This document shows positions 25,668 through 35,441 of a DNA stretch of 64,000 nt, piece after piece (positions within the stretch are counted from its first letter, which is position 1; every line of letters begins with the position of its first letter). Position numbers and translations under genes: made by a program. This DNA is from Leptolyngbya ohadii IS1 (GTDB lineage Bacteria; Cyanobacteriota; Cyanobacteriia; Elainellales; Elainellaceae): assembly GCF_002215035.1 (NCBI RefSeq), contig NZ_NKFP01000004.1, positions 1,055,726 through 1,119,725 of the forward strand, read 5' to 3'. The notes under the pieces are model-generated. The model had not been told where the DNA came from, ran no database searches, and worked only from the letters and a program-made list of their open reading frames with translations.

Positions 25668-27146
25668 CTACGCCGCGTACACCTGCACAGCCCGCACCAA
25701 CTCCTCCGTCCAATGCTGAGTTAGCTCTGCGCTTTCTGCCTCAACCATGACGCGGATCACAGGTTCCGTTCCCGACGCACGGACTAAAACTCGACCCCGA
25801 TCGCCCATTGCTGCTTCTGCCTGGGCAATTTTTTGCTGAAGGGTGTCGTCCTGCTGCCAGTTGAGCCGCTGCTCCCGGTCTTCAACCCGCACATTCTTAA
25901 GGATCTGTGGATAGGTCTGGAAGCTCTGATCCACCAGTTCCGTGAGGCTACAGCCCGAGCGCTTGACGAGGGAAGCCAGATGCAGTGCGGTTAGCAGACC
26001 GTCACCGGATACGCCATAGTGGGGACAGAGAATGTGTCCAGACTGTTCGCCGCCCAGCTTTGCGCCCCGCTTCAGCATCTCTGCCTGAACGTACTGATCG
26101 CCCACTGCCGTCCGAACCAGGGAACCGCCCTGCTGTTTCCAGGCACGCTCAAAGCCGAGGTTTGCCATCACCGTCGAAACAATGAGGCGATCGGGGAGCT
26201 GATCCGCCTGCCGGAGTGCCTGGCCCCAGAGGTACAGAATATAGTCTCCGTCTACGGTACGACCCTTGCCATCCACTGCCATGACGCGATCGGCATCGCC
26301 ATCGAAGGCAAATCCCAGATCCGCGCCATGATTCAAGACAGCTGCTTTCAGGGATTCCAGGTGGGTCGAGCCGCAGTTGACGTTAATCCGATCGCCATTC
26401 GGCTCGGCATGGAGGCTAATCACTTCCGCGCCCATTTGGGTAAAAACGATCGGCGCAACCTGAGATGCTGCTCCCCAAGCCAGATCCAGCACGATCTTCA
26501 AGCCGGATAGATCGGGGAACGCCAGCAGCGGACGCTGAAGGGAAGCTAGGTAGTCCTTAATCAGTTCGGGGCGATGGTGGTGCTGTCCCCAGGAGGCAGA
26601 AAGGCTGTCCGTATTTAATTCGATTTCACCGCGCAGGGCAGATTCGATCGCCGATTGAAGTTCGGTTGCCAGCTTTGTGCCGCTTGCGCCAAAAAATTTG
26701 ATGCCGTTATCTTCCGGGGGGTTATGGCTGGCGGAAATCATCACACCGCCGATCGCATCCGTTGCTGAGGTCAGATAAGCCACGGTCGGAGTGGGACATA
26801 AGCCCAGATTCCAAACTTCCAGTCCGGCAGCAGTCAAGCCTGCGGAGAGCGCCATTGCCAGCATATCGCTGGATTTGCGGGAATCCTGACCCAAGACGAT
26901 TACGCCAGAGGAGGAAGCGCTTCGCATTGCTGCGTGGGTGCCGCTGTGCTGACGCAAAACCTGTCCTGCCCAGTAGCCAACCTGGAGCGCCAGGGGCGCG
27001 GTGAGCAATTCGCCGACTTTGCCCCGAATACCGTCTGTACCAAACAGCTTGGCGGGCAGGGTCATGGCTCCCCAGTTCAAGCCAGTGCTGGACGGAATAA
27101 AGGAGGGGGAAGATACTTTTCCTGAGGGTACAGACGATAAAACCAT
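25668..27146 (-). CDS. glmM: Phosphoglucosamine mutase
   Basis: Converts glucosamine-6-phosphate to glucosamine-1-phosphate for peptidoglycan and lipid A. The body starts [17 protein letters not shown]; the phosphoserine loop is [20 protein letters not shown], the metal loop is [13 protein letters not shown], the sugar-binding loop GGEQSGHI, and the phosphate-binding loop [13 protein letters not shown] chose the ATG at 27146 ([10 protein letters not shown]); an in-frame ATG at 27188 adds 14 residues, and a later ATG (MTLPAKLFG) starts right at the conserved part. The N-terminal Ser/Pro-rich extension of about 40 residues is not needed for activity. Confidence 0.95.
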   Translation of the reverse strand: MVLSSVPSGKVSSPSFIPSSTGLNWGAMTLPAKLFGTDGIRGKVGELLTAPLALQVGYWAGQVLRQHSGTHAAMRSASSSGVIVLGQDSRKSSDMLAMALSAGLTAAGLEVWNLGLCPTPTVAYLTSATDAIGGVMISASHNPPEDNGIKFFGASGTKLATELQSAIESALRGEIELNTDSLSASWGQHHHRPELIKDYLASLQRPLLAFPDLSGLKIVLDLAWGAASQVAPIVFTQMGAEVISLHAEPNGDRINVNCGSTHLESLKAAVLNHGADLGFAFDGDADRVMAVDGKGRTVDGDYILYLWGQALRQADQLPDRLIVSTVMANLGFERAWKQQGGSLVRTAVGDQYVQAEMLKRGAKLGGEQSGHILCPHYGVSGDGLLTALHLASLVKRSGCSLTELVDQSFQTYPQILKNVRVEDREQRLNWQQDDTLQQKIAQAEAAMGDRGRVLVRASGTEPVIRVMVEAESAELTQHWTEELVRAVQVYAA

Positions 27147-27188
27147 AAACTTCACTCCATACATCACACTCACAGCGGAGAATAGCAC

Positions 27189-27710
27189 GGTTGTCAGTCA
27201 GGCGAAAATTTACCTCTTGGGCTAGTTTCCTTTGCCTCACCGAAAACAATTCGCTATTATCGCTGAAATCCTACTGCATTCCGCTAAGAATGACCTCTAC
27301 AATTTGCTACGTTTTTGCCGAATTTTCTCCCAGCCCGACTTCTTTTCGTAATTGAAGGCAGCTCTCTGGAAACCCTGCTGTCTCATAGACTTGCTCTTGT
27401 CGTAGACCCTCTCCCAAAGAGATTTGTTTCGCTGACAAGCTTCAGTTGCTTCATCAGTTGCTTCAGTAGATGTACGGGAAAGGTACGGGGAGACTCTAGG
27501 ACAGTGATCGCACCTTGGGCGGCAAAATTACGCACTCAATCACGAATTGAAATTACGAGTTGTGCTACACAATTCACATCTCCGAAAATACCCCAGTCCG
27601 GGGGAAGGAGCTAGTGTAAATATAGGCACTTCATCTACACTTCATTCTTCGCTTAAGAGGTTTTAAGGAACTGTTTGAAAGCCTGAACCCACGAGCCTGA
27701 ACCTGAAAGC
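27189..27710. other. Gene-free region upstream of glmM
   Basis: A gap of about 520 bp. A 99-codon plus-strand frame (27315-27614) has no coding look. Positions 27440-27467 repeat CAGTTGCTTCA twice. Positions 27680-27712 contain GCCTGAACC-like words repeated three times. No RNA gene or riboswitch was recognised. Confidence 0.45.
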
Positions 27711-28007
27711 CTACACTCCGACTTCTGCCAGCAGTTCTTCCATTGCAGCTAACGATCGCCCCTGTTCGATATATCGGGGATTTTGCGGATTAAAGGGAGC
27801 ATAGAGCCGATCGATCGCCGTAATCCTTGCGTCTTCTGGGAGAACGGGCACTTCCGGATCATAGGCAGTTGGGTTCATCAACGAACTGGAGAATCCCTTA
27901 AAGATGGCAATTTCGTCTGGTTCGCTGCCAATCTCGGTATGGACAATCAGCACTTCCTGCGGACGTTTGAGGGTGTACAGCTCCAGGCGACGGGCGATCG
28001 GGGTCAC
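27711..28007 (-). CDS. DUF7734-like small protein
   Basis: A cyanobacterial protein of about 98 residues. TPIARRLELYTLKRPQEVL, then TEIGSEPDEIAIFKGFSSSL, NPTAYDPEVPVLPEDARI and MEELLAEVGV match my memory of a conserved family (DUF7734), also seen in plants; the role is unknown. The start is taken as GTG at 28007, with an AAAGAGAA ribosome-like site 5 bp upstream; a TTG at 28028 adds 7 residues. No membrane segment is present. Confidence 0.78.
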   Translation of the reverse strand: MTPIARRLELYTLKRPQEVLIVHTEIGSEPDEIAIFKGFSSSLMNPTAYDPEVPVLPEDARITAIDRLYAPFNPQNPRYIEQGRSLAAMEELLAEVGV

Positions 28008-28147
28008 GGTTCTCTTTGGGTAAAACAACTCTATGATTTTCCCGGATTTGGCGCACGGTTGGGACAGCTAAGTTGGAACGGTTGAGCAGGATTGCGATCG
28101 ATCGGGTTTGTGGATACACTCAAGCGAGCAATTAATCACTGAATTCC

Positions 28148-28315
28148 TTGCCCACCATTCGGAAAAATTTTACCTTCGCCCATGTCTATGAATGGGAAAT
28201 GCAGTATGGCATGAACAACTACATGCAGGAGAAAGCGGCAAAAGGAAAGGAATTAATTATTACGAATTATCAGGTTGACCTGAAACCAAATTGTCAGCAG
28301 CTCGCAATTTTTTAG
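28148..28315 (+). CDS. Candidate small protein or gene remnant (55 residues)
   Basis: A TTG at 28148 opens a 55-codon frame with protein-like composition: PTIRKNFTFAHVYEWEMQYG, then NNYMQEKAAKGKELIITNYQ and a short tail. It ends 30 bp before the lpxD ATG. No family is recognised, the start is weak, and there is no clear ribosome site, so it may be a decayed gene. The opposite strand offers nothing better. Confidence 0.3.
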   Translation: MPTIRKNFTFAHVYEWEMQYGMNNYMQEKAAKGKELIITNYQVDLKPNCQQLAIF

Positions 28316-28345
28316 ACTGTTTATTTTGCGTTATCTCTTCCTCCT

Positions 28346-29392
28346 ATGAAACTCAGCGAACTTAGCCAGAAACTCGGTGCAGACCAAACCAGCCTTGCAG
28401 CCTATCCCGATCGCGATCCAGAGATTACGGGTGTCACGGCGATCGAGGCTGCCCAGCCCCAGACGATTAGCTATGTGGAGGGGGACAAGTTCGCCTCCCT
28501 GATTGACACCACTGCCGCCAGTGCTTTGATTTTGCCCTTCAAGGAAGACTTACAAACCAGAGCCACCGCTCGCGGCATTGCCTGGATTGCCACCCGTGAA
28601 CCGCGTCTGCTGTTTGCCCGGACGATCGCGCTGTTCTATCAGCCGTTCCGTCCCTCGGCAGGAATTCATCCCAGTGCGGTGATTGATGAATCGGTAAAAC
28701 TGGGTGAGGATGTCTCGATCAGTGCAAATGTGGTGATCTATCCCAACGTGACGATCGGCAATGGCGTGGCAATTTTTCCGAATGTGGTGATCTATCCCGA
28801 TGTGACGATCGGCGATCGAACCCTACTCCATGCCAACTGTGTGATTCAGGAGCGAGCGCAGATTGGGGCAGACTGTGTGATTAATAGCGGGGCAGTGATT
28901 GGGGGGGAGGGCTTTGGCTTTGTGCCTGTGCCGCAGGGATGGGTGAAGATGGAGCAGTCCGGCTCTGTGGTGCTGGAGGATGGCGTTGAGGTGGGGTGCA
29001 ATTCCACGATCGATCGTCCGGCAGTTGGGGAAACGCGCATCGGCAAAAACACGAAGCTGGATAATCTAGTTCACGTCGGTCACGGTTCCCAGGTGGGCGA
29101 AAACTGTGCAATGGCGGCTCAAGTGGGTTTATCGGGGGCAGTTCAGCTCGGCAATCGCGTGATTTTGGGTGGACAGGTTGGTGTCGCGAATCAGGCAAAG
29201 GTGGGCGACGGGGTGCAGGCAGGGGCAAAGGCAGGCATTCATAGCAGCGTGGAGCCGGGGACGATTGTGCTGGGGACGCCTGCAATTCCCTACAAGCTGT
29301 TCCTCAAAGTCGCGGCATTATGGAATCGATTGCCGGAGATGAATCAGACGCTAAAGCAGCTTCAAAAGCAGATGAATCAGGATAAGGGATAG
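28346..29392 (+). CDS. lpxD: UDP-3-O-acylglucosamine N-acyltransferase
   Basis: Adds the N-linked 3-hydroxyacyl chain in lipid A synthesis. The 348 residues have the usual layout: an N-terminal uridine-binding domain (KLSELSQKLGADQ to about residue 100), a left-handed beta helix of hexapeptide repeats (PSAVIDESVKLGEDVSIS through QVGVANQAKVGDGVQAG) and a C-terminal helical tail (LWNRLPEMNQTLKQLQKQ). The catalytic His is in LDNLVHVGHGSQVGENC. In cyanobacteria lpxD often stands apart from lpxA-lpxB, as here. Confidence 0.95.
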   Translation: MKLSELSQKLGADQTSLAAYPDRDPEITGVTAIEAAQPQTISYVEGDKFASLIDTTAASALILPFKEDLQTRATARGIAWIATREPRLLFARTIALFYQPFRPSAGIHPSAVIDESVKLGEDVSISANVVIYPNVTIGNGVAIFPNVVIYPDVTIGDRTLLHANCVIQERAQIGADCVINSGAVIGGEGFGFVPVPQGWVKMEQSGSVVLEDGVEVGCNSTIDRPAVGETRIGKNTKLDNLVHVGHGSQVGENCAMAAQVGLSGAVQLGNRVILGGQVGVANQAKVGDGVQAGAKAGIHSSVEPGTIVLGTPAIPYKLFLKVAALWNRLPEMNQTLKQLQKQMNQDKG

Positions 29393-29409
29393 AGCGAGTC
29401 GATCGCCAC

Positions 29410-29437
29410 AAAAAATCCCCTCCGATCGCCGGAGAGG
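29410..29437 (-). terminator. Rho-independent terminator after opcA
   Basis: On the minus strand an 8-bp stem CCTCTCCG/CGGAGGGG (one G-T pair) with a GCGAT loop is followed by ATTTTTT. It lies 90 bp after the opcA stop and would end the leftward fbp-tal-zwf-opcA transcript. Confidence 0.8.
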
Positions 29438-29526
29438 AAAAGTAGGAAAAACATGATCTCTGAGAGTCTGGAGTTCCTGAGATGAATTGCGTTACGTTGC
29501 GCTAACAGACCCTACACGATCGCGAA

Positions 29527-30876
29527 TTAGCCAACTCCGACGGGCGATCGCTTTTCCAGGTTGAGGATGCTGGCAACCACGGCAAGGCTTTCCTCGAAGA
29601 GGTTATCCCGTCCCCATCGCTGGAGTTGCTGGGTGAGGAGGAATTCGGCTTTTAGATCGCTGGTAGCGATGACTTGCTCGATACGGCAGGATTGCGCTGC
29701 GCCGCCTGCTTCCATTCGCATACAGCCAGTCGTTTCCGAGCAGAGGATGGTGCAGCAGTTTGCGTTTAAGTTCGTAGAAGCCAAGCGAACCCCTGTGAGG
29801 TCGCCAATCACTTCACTGGTGTCTGCGGTAGGAATCGCGGCGAGTTCTGCTTCGATCGTTCGTCCGTCGCCACTCTTAAAGTGAATTTGCTTCAGGTCGT
29901 AGTCACCCCCCACCTGATGATATTCGCTCGGTTCCCAGCCCAGCCGACTGGCGATCCAGCCGAGGAACATCAATGCCTGCGCCGCATTGCCGCGCTCGTA
30001 GTCAATGCTGATGCGATCGACATCGTTCAGTGCCACGCGACGTTCTGGGGGATCGAAGGCAGCGGCGGTGAGTTCCTGCCAGGTAGAAAGGCGGTGCCAG
30101 TTCAGATCCGCGACGAGCGTTTCGGAATCCAGCAGTTCCTTAATCTTCAGCAGCTCGGATTCCGGGTCGCTGAAGTAGGACGAATCCAGGATCACACAGT
30201 TGGCGTTTTCCACCAGCTTCTTGAAGAGTTCCTGTTCCGGGTTGGGGGTTGCCTTCCACCAGACAAAGCGGGGTAGACCAGGAATCAGCAGCGACGACAC
30301 CAGATTCGCCACCCGACCCATCGCATTCTTCGCGCCCCGGATCGTGATGTATTCGCAGCAGATCAGGCTTCCCCCGCTGCTTTTCTGAATCGGACAGTAG
30401 GCAGACACCTGCGCCGAAATCCCTTCGTCCACGCCCAGCGACGGAGCCAGGGTAATAATGCGGCAGGGATTCTGGATGGCGATCGCCTCGCTCATGTAGT
30501 ATCCCCGCACGTCGTCGTTGGTGAGCTTGAGCTTTTCGGGCGGCAGCTTGGCAACTTCTTCGCGCAAACGGTTCAGGGTTTCGGTATCGACTCGTCCGGT
30601 AATTCGCAGATCGTAGGCAGCCTGGGCATCGCGGACGGCTTGCTTGGTTTGCCCTTCGTGAATCCCGTCGATCGCGCCTTTGTAGAATCCCAGAATCGCA
30701 AGCAACTGCTGAAACTCGTCCGGCTCGTAGACGACCATGCTAAAGGTTGAGGCTCTCGTCGCGGGGACACCGGAAGACCCGCTTTGGCTGTGCCAGATTT
30801 GCGCCAGTTCCGCTTCGATCTCACTCAGCGAGATGTCTTTGGGTTTTTGGAGAGCAACCAGGGGTGTTTGGGTCAT
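29527..30876 (-). CDS. opcA: Glucose-6-phosphate dehydrogenase assembly protein OpcA
   Basis: OpcA activates and oligomerises glucose-6-phosphate dehydrogenase and transmits thioredoxin redox control in cyanobacteria. The 449 residues show an N-terminal region with a peptidoglycan-binding-like helix set (FQQLLAILGFYKGAIDGIHE) and the OpcA core (GYYMSEAIAIQNPCRIITLA, SYFSDPESELLKIKELLDS, DVDRISIDYERGNAAQALMF). Candidate redox Cys residues are in NPCRIIT, CPIQ and LICCEYIT. It is last in the fbp-tal-zwf-opcA cluster, 48 bp after zwf, and followed by a terminator. Confidence 0.95.
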   Translation of the reverse strand: MTQTPLVALQKPKDISLSEIEAELAQIWHSQSGSSGVPATRASTFSMVVYEPDEFQQLLAILGFYKGAIDGIHEGQTKQAVRDAQAAYDLRITGRVDTETLNRLREEVAKLPPEKLKLTNDDVRGYYMSEAIAIQNPCRIITLAPSLGVDEGISAQVSAYCPIQKSSGGSLICCEYITIRGAKNAMGRVANLVSSLLIPGLPRFVWWKATPNPEQELFKKLVENANCVILDSSYFSDPESELLKIKELLDSETLVADLNWHRLSTWQELTAAAFDPPERRVALNDVDRISIDYERGNAAQALMFLGWIASRLGWEPSEYHQVGGDYDLKQIHFKSGDGRTIEAELAAIPTADTSEVIGDLTGVRLASTNLNANCCTILCSETTGCMRMEAGGAAQSCRIEQVIATSDLKAEFLLTQQLQRWGRDNLFEESLAVVASILNLEKRSPVGVG

Positions 30877-30924
30877 GGGTTTGAGGGGTAGAGAATGAAT
30901 AGGGGGGAGGTGGATCGGGCAAGC

Positions 30925-32454
30925 CTAGATTCTGCGCCAGCGTCGTCTATCTTTGTTCAGCAGCAGTTCGGCTTCGATCGGTCCCCAGGTTCCTGCTTCG
31001 TACAGCGGGATCGTTTCGGGTGGAGCGGGAGCATCCCAGACGTTCAGCAGCGGCGTCAGAATGCGCCAGGAGGCTTCCACTTCATCGCCCCGCGTAAATA
31101 GGGTTTGATCGCCCAGCATACAGTCCACCAGCAGTCGGCTATAGGCATCGGTATTCGCCCGACCAAAGGCAGTGTCGTAGCTGAAGTCCATATCCACCGA
31201 TCGCGTTCTCAGCGACGTGCCGGGGGTCTTTACTTCAAATCTTAGCGAAATTCCCTCGTTCGGCTGGATTCGCATGACCAGCACGTTGGGACTGGCTTGC
31301 TTGGCAGCGGACTGGAACATCATGAAGGGGACTTCTTTAAATTCGATCGCGATTTCCGTCACCTTTTTCGCCATCCGTTTGCCCGTTCGCAGATAGAAGG
31401 GAACGCCCTTCCAGCGCCAGTTATCGATCGAGAATTTGATTGCCGCGTAGGTCGGCGTGGTGGAGTCAGGAGCAGCGCCTTCTTCTTCCCGATAGGGAGG
31501 CACTTCGCGTCCGTCCATCCAGCCTTTTGCGTACTGTCCGCGAATCGCAGAATTGCTCAACTCCTCCAGATCGGCGAGGTGGGTGGTCTGTAGCACCTTC
31601 ACTTTCTCGTTACGAACGCTATCGGCATCCAGGGAGTTTGGCGGCTCCATTGCCGTCAGACAGAACAGCTGCATCAGGTGATTCTGCACCATGTCGCGCA
31701 GTGCGCCTGCCGTTTCGTAGTAGCCTGCCCGTCCTTCCAGTCCCACGGTTTCCGCCACGGTAATCTGGACGTTATCGACGAACTGCCGATTCCACAGCGG
31801 TTCCCAGATTGCATTGGCGAAGCGGAACACCATCAGGTTTTGCACCGTTTCCTTGCCCAGATAGTGGTCGATTCGGTACACCTGAGACTCATCGCAGGTC
31901 TTCCGCACCACCTGATTGAGTGCCTGAGCGGAGGTCAGATCTTTGCCAAACGGCTTTTCAATCACCAATCGCTGCTTCCGGGGATCGGGCATCATTTCCG
32001 CCTTGCCCAACTGCTGAATCGCCTCGGCAAAAAAGCGGGGAGCTACTGCCAGATAAAAGACGCGATTGCCTCTCGTGCCACGCTTCTCGTCCAGTTCCGT
32101 CAGCAGCTTCTTGAGTTTTTGGTAGCTCTCCGGGTTGTCCATATCGCCGGAGCAGTAGAACAGCCCTCTGGCGAAATCATTCCAAACTTCCTCGCGTCCC
32201 AATCCGCCGCCAAACTCTTCCACGCCTTCGCGCATCTGTTCGCGGAAGTAGTCATCACTCCATTCACGCCGCGCCACTCCCACGATCGTCATTTCGGGAG
32301 GCAAACGCCGCTCTAATTTCATTTGATACAGTGCTGGGATCAGCTTGCGCTGCGTTAAATCACCGGATGCACCAAAGATCACCAGAATTTGCGGTTCGGG
32401 AACGCGGTCTTGCTGGAGACCAACGCGGAGAGGATTTTCGAGGAGATTGACCAT
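30925..32454 (-). CDS. zwf: Glucose-6-phosphate 1-dehydrogenase
   Basis: First enzyme of the oxidative pentose phosphate route, producing NADPH for dark and heterotrophic metabolism. The 509 residues carry the coenzyme loop [19 protein letters not shown], the substrate motif [15 protein letters not shown] (catalytic His), and the C-terminal family block [14 protein letters not shown]. It sits upstream of its activator gene opcA. The start ATG at 32454 gives [15 protein letters not shown]; a GAAGGAGG run lies just upstream. The 335-bp gap to tal suggests that it may also have a promoter of its own. Confidence 0.97.
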   Translation of the reverse strand: MVNLLENPLRVGLQQDRVPEPQILVIFGASGDLTQRKLIPALYQMKLERRLPPEMTIVGVARREWSDDYFREQMREGVEEFGGGLGREEVWNDFARGLFYCSGDMDNPESYQKLKKLLTELDEKRGTRGNRVFYLAVAPRFFAEAIQQLGKAEMMPDPRKQRLVIEKPFGKDLTSAQALNQVVRKTCDESQVYRIDHYLGKETVQNLMVFRFANAIWEPLWNRQFVDNVQITVAETVGLEGRAGYYETAGALRDMVQNHLMQLFCLTAMEPPNSLDADSVRNEKVKVLQTTHLADLEELSNSAIRGQYAKGWMDGREVPPYREEEGAAPDSTTPTYAAIKFSIDNWRWKGVPFYLRTGKRMAKKVTEIAIEFKEVPFMMFQSAAKQASPNVLVMRIQPNEGISLRFEVKTPGTSLRTRSVDMDFSYDTAFGRANTDAYSRLLVDCMLGDQTLFTRGDEVEASWRILTPLLNVWDAPAPPETIPLYEAGTWGPIEAELLLNKDRRRWRRI

Positions 32455-32789
32455 GATTCGGGAAGGAGGTGGGGGTGGATGGGTGGATGAGTGGATGGGT
32501 CAGATGGGGAGCAGGGGAGCAGGGGAGCAGGGAGATGTCTGGTTATTCTTAGGGGGGAGTTTGGAGCGGGTAAGTCTTTGTTAGCCCGATTTCTCTTTGC
32601 CTAGTTTTCCCATCTAGTTTTTCGGCTCGGTTCCCCCCAGAATTGGGGGGTTAGGGGGGCGATTCGGGATTTCTATACCCCAGCTCTTAACTCGATCGCT
32701 TCCTGCCCATCATCAACAGCATTTCTGATCTTGCTTCCCTCCCCAGAAGGAAACCCAACCGGAGAGGGATCGTTAGGTTCGATCGCCGA
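32455..32789. other. Gap between tal and zwf with simple repeats and a G/C hairpin
   Basis: Positions 32463-32531 are a G-rich simple repeat (GGATGGGTGGATGAG, then GGGGAGCA three times) of the STRR kind. Positions 32633-32650 form CCCCCC, six-base loop, GGGGGG, an interspersed stem like the one at 19155. No gene was seen. Being inside the tal-zwf unit, the hairpin could attenuate read-through. Confidence 0.55.
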
Positions 32790-33938
32790 TTAGCCCACCG
32801 GAGCCAGTCGATCGATCTTTTCCTGTAAGGAATCCATCAGGGAGTGGAAGGGCTGCACGAACTTGTCGATACCGTCGGTGAGCAGGTCGTCCATCACCTG
32901 ATCAAGATCGATGTCGATGTCGGGATCTTTGAGGCTGTTAATTACGTTGTGAGCCTCATCAAGTCCGGTTTCAATCCGATCGGCGACGTTGCAGTGATCC
33001 GCACAGGCTTCGATCGTGGCAGGCGGCAGGGTATTTACGGTGTCATGTCCGATCAGTTCATCGACGTACATCACATCGCTGTATTCGGGGTTCTTGGTTC
33101 CCGTGCTTGCCCAGAGGAGCCGCTGCACTTTTGCGCCCTTTGCTTCCAGAGCGTTCCAGCGATCGCCGCTAAATAACCGCTTGTATTCCTGGTAGGCGAG
33201 TTTGGCGTTGGCGACTGCTATTTTGCCTTTTACTGCTAATAGCTTTGCCTGATCCTGAAGCTGATCCATGCCCTGCGCTTTCTTGTCGATCTGGGCATCG
33301 ATATTGCTGTCGATCCGGCTGAGGAAGAAGCTAGCAACAGAGGCGATCTTGTCGATCGGCTGATTCTTGGCGACCCGCTCCTCCAGTCCAGCAAGGTATG
33401 CCTCTGCACAGGCAACATAGCTCTGCACTGAGAACAGCAGCGTCACGTTGACGTTGATCCCCTCTGCGATCACGGCTTTTACCGCAGGCAGACCCGCATC
33501 GGTTCCGGGGATTTTGATCATGACGTTGGGACGATCGATCTGGGCGTAGTAGCGTTTTGCTTCGTCGATCGTCGCCTGGGTGTCGTGGGCGATAATGGGC
33601 GGGACTTCGATGCTTACGTAGCCGTCCAGCCCGTTGGACTGCTCGTACACCGGATGGAGAATATCGCAGGCGTTGCGGATGTCGTCAAAGATCAGGGACT
33701 CATAGATTTCTTGCAGCGATTTGCCTGCCCGCACTCCGGCTTCGATATCTGCGTCATAAACTGCGTTTCCGGCGATCGCTTTCTCGAAAATTGCCGGGTT
33801 GGACGTGATCCCGCAAATACCGTCCTCTTCGACCATTCTTTTTAGTTCACCCGACTGGATCAAATTCCGCGTCAGGTTATCCATCCAAATGGACTGACCG
33901 TACTCTTTAATTTCTAATAGATGATTCTCGCCTGTCAT
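32790..33938 (-). CDS. tal: Transaldolase
   Basis: Transfers a dihydroxyacetone unit between sugar phosphates in the pentose phosphate pathway. The body has YGQSIWMDNLTRNLIQSGEL, GITSNPAIFEKAI, PNVMIKIPGTDAGLPAVKAV (Schiff-base Lys in the MIKIPGT region), NVTLLFSVQSY and LLWASTGTKNPEYSDV, typical of the long bacterial type. The chosen ATG at 33938 gives MTGENHLLEIKEY (382 residues) and has GGAGCAAG upstream; an in-frame ATG at 33971 adds 11 residues. The order fbp, tal, zwf, opcA is as in other filamentous cyanobacteria. Confidence 0.95.
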   Translation of the reverse strand: MTGENHLLEIKEYGQSIWMDNLTRNLIQSGELKRMVEEDGICGITSNPAIFEKAIAGNAVYDADIEAGVRAGKSLQEIYESLIFDDIRNACDILHPVYEQSNGLDGYVSIEVPPIIAHDTQATIDEAKRYYAQIDRPNVMIKIPGTDAGLPAVKAVIAEGINVNVTLLFSVQSYVACAEAYLAGLEERVAKNQPIDKIASVASFFLSRIDSNIDAQIDKKAQGMDQLQDQAKLLAVKGKIAVANAKLAYQEYKRLFSGDRWNALEAKGAKVQRLLWASTGTKNPEYSDVMYVDELIGHDTVNTLPPATIEACADHCNVADRIETGLDEAHNVINSLKDPDIDIDLDQVMDDLLTDGIDKFVQPFHSLMDSLQEKIDRLAPVG

Positions 33939-34057
33939 TTCTTGCTCCTGGTTTGCTGCTTGCTTACACAATAAAAGTGAATTCCAATGAACAGGATCAG
34001 CCTTTAGACTCAGCCTATTTCAGCTAAGTTTCTGCGACTCTCGCTCTAACGCTTTAT

Positions 34058-35134
34058 TTAACTTTTCGACGTTAAAACTTCCTGCTCCTTTGCTTCTCTG
34101 CGGCGATCGGCGATAAACGATTCCACCAACTCCACATCTTCTGAACTACCAATAATTAGGGGCGTCCTGGCATGAAGGCGATCGGGGATCACGTCCAGAA
34201 TGCTTTCGGTTCCCGTGCTGGCTTTGCCGCCTGCCTGTTCGACCAGGTATGCCAAAGGCGCGGATTCATACAGCAGTCGCAGCTTGCCTTCGGGCTTTTT
34301 CACCGTACCGGGATAGAGGAATACTCCACCCTGGAACAGAATCCGATGGATGTCTCCCACCAGCGCACCGCTGTAGCGTGCCGTATAGCCCTCGTGCCGA
34401 TGCACGTAGCGAATGTAGTCCCGAATCGACTCATCCCACTGCCAGAAGTTGCCTTCGTTGACGCTGTAGACTGGACCATGCGCCGGAATCTGGATGTTTT
34501 CACTCGACAGAATGAACTCGCCCAGACTGGGATCAAGCGTAAAGGCATGAACCCCACGCCCGATCGAATAGACGAGCATCGTACTGGGACCGTACAGGAT
34601 GTAGCCTGCCGCAAGCTGATCATGTCCGTGCTGAAGCAGATCCTCAGCCGTGCCGTTCACGTCATCTCCCTGCTGTCGCCGAATCGAAAAGATCGATCCT
34701 ACGTTCAGGTTAATATCCACGTTCGAGGAACCGTCGATCGGGTCATACAGCAGCGTATAGCGTCCGATCGGACAGTTTTCCGGAATATAGTAGGGCTTCT
34801 CCATTTCCTCGGAAGCCAGACGGCAAACTAAGCCACTCTGCTCAAACACCGAGATAAACACCTGGTTAGCGAACACATCCATCTTTTTCACGGATTCGCC
34901 CTGCACATTGGTTCGTCCCGTAAACCCCAGCGCATCCTCCACTAGTCCAGCCCGCGTGAGGCGACGGGCAATCAGCTTTCCTGCTAGTGCAATCCGGCTC
35001 ATTAACGCACTCAAGTCCTGAGCGTCGGCGGAGAAGCTATGCAGCTGCTGGAGCACATGGCGCGATAGGGTTGTGCAATCCCGATCGAGCAAATATTCAT
35101 GATCCAGCGCTAAGGGTTGCTCAAAATCAACCAT
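34058..35134 (-). CDS. fbp: Fructose-1,6-bisphosphatase, class 1
   Basis: Hydrolyses fructose-1,6-bisphosphate in gluconeogenesis and the Calvin cycle. The 358 residues hold the metal site block [20 protein letters not shown], the substrate loop [15 protein letters not shown] and [18 protein letters not shown]. The class 1 fold has no SBPase-like insertion. It is first in the leftward cluster with tal, zwf and opcA. The upstream 307 bp (35135-35441) hold its promoter; no motif stood out. Confidence 0.96.
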   Translation of the reverse strand: MVDFEQPLALDHEYLLDRDCTTLSRHVLQQLHSFSADAQDLSALMSRIALAGKLIARRLTRAGLVEDALGFTGRTNVQGESVKKMDVFANQVFISVFEQSGLVCRLASEEMEKPYYIPENCPIGRYTLLYDPIDGSSNVDINLNVGSIFSIRRQQGDDVNGTAEDLLQHGHDQLAAGYILYGPSTMLVYSIGRGVHAFTLDPSLGEFILSSENIQIPAHGPVYSVNEGNFWQWDESIRDYIRYVHRHEGYTARYSGALVGDIHRILFQGGVFLYPGTVKKPEGKLRLLYESAPLAYLVEQAGGKASTGTESILDVIPDRLHARTPLIIGSSEDVELVESFIADRRREAKEQEVLTSKS

Positions 35135-35441
35135 CGTTCTTTCCTTCTACTGAAGATTGAGGAAACCGATCAAGGAAAACCAAACGCAGAAAGTACCTCT
35201 TCTTCTACTTGAACCGATCGGGCAGCCCTTCAGCTTCTATCTTAGGAAAGCATTTTCGGAACGGGGCTTAACTTTAGGTGAACTATAGAAATGCCCCTTC
35301 AACGGAACATCCTCCAGATTGGTGAACAAGCAAAATCTCCCCCAGTATTTCCCCTTAAGTGGGTAGGGGCTGTAGGGGAGTTAGGGTGGTTCGGACAGGA
35401 GGAGGGCATCCTAATGAACAGCCCGATTTAAGGCAGCAGGA
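35135..35441. other. Divergent gap upstream of fbp
   Basis: A 307-bp gap with no gene. A C-rich stretch (CTCCCCCAGTATTTCCCCTT, 35337-35356) is followed by a G-rich one (35358-35380), which could form an imperfect hairpin on the plus strand before the FG-GAP gene. It should hold the fbp promoter on the minus strand. Confidence 0.45.

Noticed and set aside
27315-27614. 99-codon plus-strand frame upstream of glmM
   Set aside because: No ribosome site, no family likeness and a low-complexity Ser/Arg composition.
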